Shown piece by piece: positions 57,501-64,000 of a stretch of DNA of 64,000 bases (within the stretch, counting starts at the first letter, position 1; every line of letters begins with the position of its first letter). A program made the position numbers and the translations under genes. This DNA comes from Catonia carolina (taxonomy: Eukaryota > Arthropoda > Insecta > Hemiptera > Achilidae). The stretch spans positions 97,881,969-97,945,968 of the forward strand of contig JAQMRL010000003.1 of the NCBI GenBank assembly GCA_035578175.1, given 5' to 3'. The notes beneath the pieces were generated by a model that ran no database searches, was not told the DNA's origin, and saw only the letters and a list, made by a program, of their open reading frames with translations.

Positions 57501-60500
57501 TGAGGTGACTAGACATTTCTCGAAGCTCTTTTTGCAGCTCACATTCTCAGAATTCACCCATAGTAGGCTTCTCTCCTTTCTTCTGTCTATCTGGTTTTCT
57601 GTTTTGCTTTCCATGGAGGTCCTTAAAGTATGTAATGAAAATAAAGGACCTCCATGGAGGTCGTTAAAGTGTGTAATCACAGTTACGGAAGTGTGTAATC
57701 ACACTTAAGGGTTAAGTGTGTAATCACACTTAAAGACCTCCATGGAGATCCTTAAAGTGTGTAATTAGTTCTCTGGATTTGGTTTGGTTCATTTAGTTTT
57801 CTCAATATCCTTTCTGACTTCTTTAAACCATTTATCCAACACCTTAGGTCTATTTTTTAGGGTCTTGAAAATTTATTTTGTCAACCAGTTACCATCCGTT
57901 CTATACTGGTGTCTGCCGGCCGCATTGGCGCAGTTGGTAACGTGCTCGCCTCTCATCATGCGGTCTTGGGTTCGAATCCCATTCAGGCACGGCATATTTT
58001 CATACGTTACAAAAAATCATTTCATCCTTCACCGTCTGCATTAGCAGTAATTGCAGAACAGTCGGACGTTTAACAAAAAAAAAAAAATATGCTGGTGTCT
58101 GTAAAATGTTAGTCTTTTTCTAATCCTTTCCATTAACGGTTCATTTTCTTAGTGCATTTCTTCTCAATCTTGTAACCTATATAGTCTATCTTACCTTCGG
58201 GCCCAATATCTTGTGGAGGATCTTTCTGTTTATTTATATTAAAAGAAAGTATTGTAAAAATATTATAATTTTTTTATTAACCTCTTGTAGGTGCTATATT
58301 ATTTATTTTTACCTATGATTTTATAATTTAACTAACTTGTTTTAGTGGATCCACCATAATGAGAGTATACAAATTTCAAAAAAATTGAAATTAATTTGTT
58401 AAAAAAATTTAGGTGAATTTCCAATTATTTGTATAAAAAATTTTATACAAATGACTGAAAATAATTTTCTACAAAACTTATCTTGAAAAATTTTTTTAAA
58501 CATATTTAGTCTTAATTTTTAAAAGTAAGTGAAGATGCTGTTACAACCTCATCAAATTTGTTTCTCATTTGAAATGATTACGAGTTTTCGATTCGTTAGA
58601 AAAGTTATCTAATATGTATTTTCTGTGGTTTTCAGGCAGCTGGGTCTGTGACTTATGTTGGTGGAAAGTTGCAGCCATCATTAGCTCATTTAAAGTATTG
58701 CATTTTAACCAATCTCGGTCAAGTTCTCACAGAACTGGGTAAAATTAAACCGGCTGTTGATTATTATCTTGAGGTAAGAAGTGACAGCTACCAGAAATTT
58801 AATTTATGTTCAGTACTTATTGTGTTCAGAAAAGTATCGGAAGCATATGTATCATGCCATATATTTTTAGCACAGAAAAGTTATATAGGTACAACAACCC
58901 GGCTAATCTGAAATTTGGTATAATCCAAACAGATTTCTAGTTTTTTTATAACATTCTTTTTACGTAGTAGAAAATGAGTTTATAGGTCTATAAACGTGCT
59001 TATAGGCACTAACCTGCAATGTGAAGGTCCCAGGTTCAATTTCTGGTTAGGATCTTAAAATTTTCACTAGTCAAAACTCTGTTCTAAATACATAACCCAC
59101 CACAGAAACACAACCACTACAGAAGAAACAGAATCAATTATTATGTTGCTAATCATAACACTAAATTGTTTGGAAAAAAAACCAACTTATGCAAGTAGAA
59201 AATACATCAATAAATTGCCACAAGGTTTAAAAAGTTGTGACAATTTAAGTCATTTAAAAAAAAAGCGAAAACAATATTTGATTGATGAAACATTTTACAG
59301 TGTGCACGAATTCCTTTCTAAATAGTTTTGGTTGAAAAGTATTAACTTCTAATTAAACAAATATTGTGTACTATTTGATACAAAGGGGTTCATGACAAGC
59401 CTACTGAGTTAAGCAGTAGCGGGAAAAAATTATTGGTAAGTGATGAATTTATCATTGTGTTTGACTTTTTTATTTTTTATTTTGTGTGATATTTGATTCA
59501 ATGGGGTTCATGACAAGCCTACTGAAGTAAGCAGTAGCAGAACCAATTTTTTGGTGGTAAGTGATGAATTTATCATTGGTGATAAACTTTCAATTTATGA
59601 GTTTTATCTTGACATGTCCTATACTCCCTTTGGAGTCTCCTGGATGCAAAAAAAAAAACAGTCTATAATAATCAAGCAGTTGATGCAACTTAAAATAAAA
59701 TCGTAATATTAAAATTTTATTAAATTAATAAAAAATTGTAAATTAAATGTTTATACTAATGAGTAATTTTATAAGACGAGGCGTGTTCAGAAAGTAAGTA
59801 CCGTTTTTTAAAAAAACAAGTAAAACAATTTTTTTTCAACACAATTTTATTTCTACATGAAAGCCCAAACCTTAAACTATTTTTCAACATAGTTTCCACT
59901 GATGTTCAAACACTTGTCATAGCGGGTGATCAATTTGTTTATACCCTCTTCGTAGAACGTTCCCGCCAACGAATGTAGCCACGACTCCACGGCAGTTTTC
60001 ACTTCATCGTTGGTTTCAAAGCGTTGGCCGCCTAGCTCGCGCTTCATGTGCAGGAAGAAGTGGTAGTCAGACGGTGCCAAGTCCAGGCTGTAGGGCGGGT
60101 GATCGAACTGCTCCCAACAAAATTGTCGAACCAATGTTTGAGTGTCACCAGCGGTACGGGGCCGAGCATTGTCATGGAGCAACATAATTCCGTTACTGAG
60201 CATTCTCTCCGTTGGTTTTGAATTACCCGCCTTAGTTTTCTTAAGGTTTCGTAATACCTTGCCGCATTATTGGTTTCACCTCTTGGGAGAAAATCAATCA
60301 GCAAAACACCTTTCCGATCCCAAAAGACAGTACACATGATTTTTTGTGCAGACATTGTCGTCTTGAATTTTTGTTTCTTCGGGGATTGCGTGTGTCGCCA
60401 CTCCATTGACTGCTGTTTAGATTCCGGTATGACATGACGGACCCAATTTTCATCATCTGTCACAATTTTGTTTAAAAAATCCTCACCATCATCACTGTAC

Positions 60501-63160
60501 CGTGTGAGAAATGTCAAAGCACTTCTGAGTCTCTTGGTTTTGTGCACGGCAGTGGCGGGAACCTTCTACGAAGAGGGTATAGACAAATTGATCACCTGCT
60601 ACGACAAGTGTTTGAACATCGGTGGAAACTATGTCGAAAAATAGTTTAAGGTTTGGGCTTTCATGCAGAAATAAAATTGTGTTGAAAAAAAATTGTTTTA
60701 CTTGTTTTTTTAAAAAATGGTACTTACTTTGTGAACACGCCTCATAGAAAGATATTTTAAATAGCCTTCTAACCATAAAAATCTGGTGTGAAACACTCAC
60801 ACAACTTTCTCTTGCCAATATAAATAATTAACAATAAACCTAACATTATTAATAAAACATTAAAAATAAACAAAAACTAACCTCAAAAACATAACCTTAT
60901 TTTAATCATGAGTGAATGACGCAAAATGACAATCGAACTCAGTTTGGCTTAAAAATACGGAAAATCACGCTTTCACGCTAAACTAGGCTCTGTAGAGAAA
61001 AATGCTCTAAACAAAAGTTGTAGATCTTTTAATTTTCTATAACTTTTATTATATACACTTTTGTCGTAAAATGCATACTAAGACCGAAATGTTAAAAAAA
61101 TCGATTTTTCTCACGTTTTCGTGAGAAAAAATCAGAAAATCGCTAATTACTGCTAAACTAAGCGTCATACAAAAAAATGTTTGAAACAGAAGTTGTAGGT
61201 TTTTAAATTCTCTACAACTTTTATTATATAAGTTTTTGCGCTAAAATTTATATTAAAGCCGTAATCTTAAAAAAACAACGTTTTTACGTGAAAACAGCCT
61301 CACCGAGAATTTCAGCAAACATGGCGCCTACCCTATCTTGTAGAGAATCAAAAATTGAGTAAAATAGGCGATTTTAAAAAAAATCGTAGGACCAGTTTTT
61401 GAGAAAATCGCAAAAAACTGAAAAATTATACGAATTAACTAAGTTACTACTACTTCCGGTTGACCGATTTTGATGAAAATGTTCGTGTCGCGTCCGGTAG
61501 TGGTATGTAACTTAAGTTTCAAGTTTCAAGTTCGTACGATGTTCCGTTCTTGAGATATTCTGTTCACACACAGACACACACACACACACACAGACACACA
61601 CACACACACACACACAGACCAATCGCTAAAAACATGTTTTTTGGGTTCAGGGGGTCTGAAAACGTATAGATCCGGTGAAAACTCGATTTCGAAAAATCGA
61701 CATGAAAACAATACTTTCCTTCCTATATATTCATATAGGCAAGAGAAAGTAAAAATGAAATGTAAATGTATTTGAGAATAGAAAATAAATATTACAAACG
61801 TTTTAATACAAGATATACTTGAAATATAAATTGCTTACTGTTGAAAAATGTTTTCTTTTTCATTAACAAGTGCAAGAAATTGGTATCGTAATGCCAAAAA
61901 CCTTGATGATGATGCCATATTTCACGAGCATAAACATGATGTCTGTGTATAAAGCATTGTTGAGTTGCTCTACATACTGCTGTGATATTTTAAGTACTTT
62001 TGCTGCTATTAAGTGAAATAACCCACTTCATGTTTCTTATTTCATCAGTTTCTTCTACACCTTTGCCACAGTCTCATTGTCAGCTGACAGCCACTTGTTC
62101 ATGTTAACTTTTTGTCACCGGTGCCCCCTTTGATTAGGTACTGTGCTCCCGGCCATCAAAGCTTCTGACTTAGCGACAGAGGGAAACCACCAGAGGAGTG
62201 AGATGGTTTACATTTGCCTTCCTCACTGAGTGGAAACGTATGTTTATCAGCATGCCTGGCCCTCTGAAAAGCATCTACTTTCCAGTCTGCCAATGACACC
62301 TTCACTTCATTCACCACAGGATCTGGCTGTATAACAAAATTCATTACCTTCAGATGAGATAACTCTGATTAGTATATTTTGCAACTCTACCTCTTCTATT
62401 CTTAACTGATTCAGTCATTTAATTGGCTGACCATGCGATAAGAAAAAGAACTATTTTTTGTAGCCCTGGAACTAACAGATTGAGTGAAAATAATTTCACA
62501 CCCCTTGTCTGATGTGGGCAAATTTCTTTATTAATTTTAAATCAGTCAGACGTTAAAAAAAGAAAAGCTATTAATAATGCCTAAAAAATGTTTTCATATA
62601 ATCACGAAGTGTTTTTTTTTTGCATGAGGTAGGTAACCTAATTTAAAGTAAGGAGTAGTTTTCAAGGGGATGGAGTAAATATTCGATTTAGGAAGGATTT
62701 TGAATTAGGGAAGTTTGGCTGTATTAAATTTAGCTATTTATGGATTATTTATTGTTATGCACTTTTTTTTTGGATAATTTAAAAATTACAAAATCCGAAC
62801 AAGTTCTTGTCCCAATTAGTTCAGGTTAGCGGGGTTGTTGTGTTTTTACACATAATTAGTAATACTGCCAATTGTTTTACTAAATATTTATGGTAAATTA
62901 GTAAATTATTAATATTTGAATTTTGTATATTGAGAACTTAAACAGTTCTCATCATAATCTTCTAAGGAGAGTTTTGTCATGGTCATAGGGGTAATGTATG
63001 CCTACCACATTTTATCATTATGATGTATGTCATTTTTATAAAATTTTCTATTTTGTAGGCAGTTACGTTGGATGATACAGATATTAATCTTTGGTATCGT
63101 ATTGGTAAAGCTGCGATTAAAATTCCTAATCTGAATTTGGCATCATATGCTTTTCAAGAG
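51438..63160 (+). CDS. CABIN1: CABIN1 orthologue, 5' part (exons 1-4 of a longer gene)
   Basis: Calcineurin-binding protein cabin-1 is a TPR scaffold of the HIRA/UBN1/CABIN1 complex that deposits histone H3.3 in the nucleus. Four coding exons (51438-51530, 53899-54012, 58636-58773, 63059-63160) are all phase 0 with GT-AG introns and give 149 residues. The start (FKALNV, then an acidic Ser/Glu run) and the segments KQWEEAKEGLQKLLES, GGKLQPSLAHLKYCILTNLG and DTDINLWYRIGKAAI match the cabin-1 N-terminus, where helix pairs form TPR repeats. The protein is normally well over 1500 residues, so most of the gene lies beyond position 64000. Introns are swollen by mobile elements. The gene call rests on sequence resemblance from memory; exon borders are seen directly. 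Confidence 0.85.
52193..53415 (+). mobile_element. Tc1-like deletion derivative in CABIN1 intron 1
   Basis: A 1223-bp element with TA on both sides and inverted ends of about 31 bp (CTATAGTCCATGTAATTTCA at the left). Inside, 52661-53220 encodes the N-terminal DNA-binding half of a Tc1/IS630-type transposase: MSEKRDLRSQSENIIYSVYN, ACSCSRSTVQRICAEA, then GEYPTCEKV and FMEREDIVSSWIKFLRKM. A frameshift lies near 52740 and a stop near 53050. The DDE catalytic half is missing. Confidence 0.8.
53899..54012 (+). CDS. CABIN1: CABIN1 exon 2
   Basis: Acceptor TTTTACAG, donor GTAAGT, 38 codons. Amphipathic helix pair with LLLQKNKQWEEAKEG, typical of the first TPR. A SINE sits only about 30 bp behind the donor. 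Confidence 0.87.
54046..54369 (+). repeat. SINE family A copy with target duplication
   Basis: tRNA-derived SINE (CCGGGTTGGTCTAGAGGTAA as A-box region, GGTTCAAATCC as B box), body and A-tail. Flanked by ATATTGTAGTT and ATATCGTAGTT. About 30 bp behind the CABIN1 exon 2 donor. Confidence 0.85.
54553..54972. repeat. 210-bp tandem duplication in CABIN1 intron 2
   Basis: Copies 54553-54762 and 54763-54972 differ by only a few bases. Confidence 0.88.
55078..55345 (-). repeat. Family C 3' fragment in CABIN1 intron 2
   Basis: Inverted 3' third, starting at the CTTTCTCTTGCCAATT terminus. Confidence 0.76.
55350..56285. other. CABIN1 intron 2, little recognisable
   Basis: Holds a possible Helitron-like terminus at 55850-55975 (GAAGCGAAGCGAGTACGGGT then CCGTTAGT) and nothing else clear. 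56600-57470 and 58210-58635 are similar AT-rich intron sequence. Confidence 0.35.
56290..56600 (-). pseudogene. Pogo/Tigger-like DNA-binding domain remnant
   Basis: The minus strand reads DMAREFNVGHSTTIW across a frameshift, then KREKIHKSFDEGKEKSKRLR, the CENP-B/psq-type helix-turn-helix of pogo-class transposases. No DDE domain follows. Confidence 0.5.
57470..58210 (-). pseudogene. Non-LTR 3' end, interrupted by a SINE
   Basis: Minus-strand relative of 46860-47400, split at 57915 by a tRNA-derived SINE. The part at 57610-57770 is expanded into small palindromes. Confidence 0.6.
57915..58088 (+). repeat. tRNA-derived SINE with target duplication
   Basis: Head GGCGCAGTTGGTAACG with B box GGTTCGAATCC, short body, A-run. 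Flanked by TATACTGGTGTCTG and TATGCTGGTGTCTG. Inserted into a non-LTR 3' end. Confidence 0.85.
58636..58773 (+). CDS. CABIN1: CABIN1 exon 3
   Basis: Acceptor TTTTCAG, donor GTAAGA, 46 codons. Encodes LKYCILTNLGQVLTELGK and AVDYYLE, a TPR helix pair. Confidence 0.9.
59140..59662 (+). pseudogene. CR1/jockey-type 3' end in CABIN1 intron 3
   Basis: A 60-codon piece KYINKLPQGLKSCDNLSHLK and FYSVHEFLSK, then a 3' UTR with two tandem copies of about 100 bp (59367-59462 and 59483-59582), ending GGAGTCTCCTGGATGC and an A-tail. Confidence 0.68.
59777..60744 (-). mobile_element. Second fold-back mariner (DD34D type), truncated
   Basis: A 968-bp element in CABIN1 intron 3. Arms of 192 bp (59777-59968 and 60553-60744) are inverted copies beginning GAGGCGTGTTC. 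TA flanks the right end; the left TA seems mutated. The centre encodes a mariner transposase on the minus strand: TDDENWVRH, then HDNARPRTA and HPPYSLDLAPSDYHFF, ending in the left arm (YDKCLNISGNYVEK). A frameshift splits it into two frames, 60547-60044 and 60203-59877. The N-terminal DNA-binding domain is missing and replaced by the inverted copy of the 3' end. Confidence 0.88.
60778..61752 (-). repeat. Family C, second full-length copy
   Basis: Inverted full-length copy directly next to the fold-back mariner 59777-60744. Its CA/GT run is at 61565-61618. Confidence 0.82.
62150..62525 (+). repeat. Family B copy 6
   Basis: 5'-truncated copy in CABIN1 intron 3 with the antisense frame (62344-62156) open. 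Confidence 0.82.
62530..63055. other. CABIN1 intron 3 end, no feature seen
   Basis: AT-rich sequence up to the exon 4 acceptor. 61755-62150 also shows nothing. Confidence 0.5.
63059..63160 (+). CDS. CABIN1: CABIN1 exon 4
   Basis: Acceptor TTTTGTAG, donor GTAATT, 34 codons. Encodes AVTLDDTDINLWYRIG and LASYAFQE, the next TPR. The reading frame leaves in phase 0 towards exons outside the window. Confidence 0.9.
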
Positions 63161-63364
63161 GTAATTATATTTCTGTATAAAGTTATTTAAAACAATTTAG
63201 GTGCCGTTCCTCAATCTTAAAGACTGATTTTGCATGTAATTATGAGGTGTTTATTGTTTCACGTTCACTACATTTTTTTTAAACATATACATTTACATCT
63301 CATGGCTGCATCCGATGTAACCTTTCATTTTACACTTTAAAGCTGAAGCCTGGGTATTTCCCAT

Positions 63365-63735
63365 AAACCATTTTTTACCATGAGAGCTCCTGACAAATTT
63401 CAGTAGACATGGTGCGTACTATGAATCTTGTAGAGCATAAAGAATTTAGTTAATGTGGTGATTAAAAACAAAGATTGTAAGAACAGTTTTTAAGAAAATT
63501 ACAAAGAAAGAAAAACCACGCAAATTAGCTTCTACTTCCAGTTGATCCATTTTAATGAAAATGTTTGTGTCGGATCCCTTATGTTGATCCCCTAACTTAA
63601 GTTCTAAGTTTCAAATTTGTATGCTATTCCGTTCTTGAGATATTTTTTGTTCACTAACAGACCACTCGCTTAAAACATATTTTCTAAGTTCAGTGGGTCT
63701 GAAAACATGTATTTCTGGTGAAAATTCTAATTCAA
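63365..63735 (-). repeat. Family C fragment in CABIN1 intron 4
   Basis: Inverted middle and 5' part, diverged. Confidence 0.72.
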
Positions 63736-63944
63736 AAAATTGACTTAAAAATGGCAGAAGAAGAATTTTCTGGCTCGCCAATTTTAGTGCCTGATTTGGT
63801 AAGTGCTCCATGAATTGTTCCGGATACCAACCAACAAGGTCAGAATATTAATATAATGGTTGCCAACATCTGATATGGATAGACAATGAAAAAGAAGAAA
63901 TAAAAAATATAGGACTGAAATAATTAATTTTTTTCTTTTTTCTT

Positions 63945-64000
63945 ATTCCTAATTTGTGTATGTTGCAATCTGTTCAATTTAGAACAATAAGCAACCCCAT
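63945..64000 (-). repeat. SINE family A, tail only (window edge)
   Basis: The first 55 bases of an inverted copy (AACAATAAGCAACCCCAT) that runs out of the window. Confidence 0.7.

Noticed and set aside
57915..57990. Sequence resembling a tRNA gene (A and B boxes)
   Set aside because: It is followed by a non-tRNA body, an A-run and a target duplication, so it is a SINE head. The same holds for 29571-29645 and 54046-54120.

Overview
The window is AT-rich, intron-rich animal DNA, almost certainly from an insect or another arthropod. The CLIP-type protease domain, the mariner/Tc1 and jockey-like elements, the tRNA-derived SINEs and the lack of any operon structure all point that way. I cannot name the species. 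Most of the 64 kb is transposable-element sequence in several states of decay. Three host genes can be supported, and I assembled each one exon by exon with compatible splice phases.

Host genes. (1) Minus strand, 31941 down to 15993: a 12-exon secreted serine protease of 610 residues. Its order is signal peptide, acidic linker, CLIP-like six-cysteine module, CUB-like module, Cys/Trp-rich linker and an S1A domain with a complete His/Asp/Ser triad. All twelve exons join in frame. (2) Minus strand, 15066 to 12187: a two-exon, 237-residue nuclear-looking protein with a basic NLS and about ten SP/TP sites, which I do not recognise. (3) Plus strand, 51438 to the right edge: the first four coding exons (149 residues) of a CABIN1 orthologue, the TPR subunit of the HIRA histone H3.3 chaperone complex. 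It continues beyond the window.

Mobile DNA, left to right. 0-15 kb holds a fold-back mariner derivative (2791-3433), decayed non-LTR fragments, a 430-bp palindrome and copies of two dispersed families, here called B and C. 16-32 kb is the protease gene, whose introns carry SINEs, retrotransposon 3' ends, palindromes and a decayed mariner. 35.4-46.8 kb is the most complex region. Two 250-bp inverted repeats bound 11.3 kb containing an apparently intact mariner (37743-39075), a decayed non-LTR element, a 48-bp minisatellite present on both flanks in opposite orientation, a 54-bp minisatellite, and a nearly full-length jockey-like retrotransposon with one frameshift. 47.9-49.9 kb is another inverted-repeat transposon relic. 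The CABIN1 introns hold a Tc1-like deletion derivative (52193-53415), a pogo-like fragment, SINEs with visible target duplications, a second fold-back mariner (59777-60744) and a full-length family C copy.

The items most worth a second look are the foldback-like composite at 35.4-46.8 kb, the two unrelated mariners that share the same fold-back architecture, and the protease with its CLIP-CUB-S1 layout and Gly189/Asp226 type specificity pocket.
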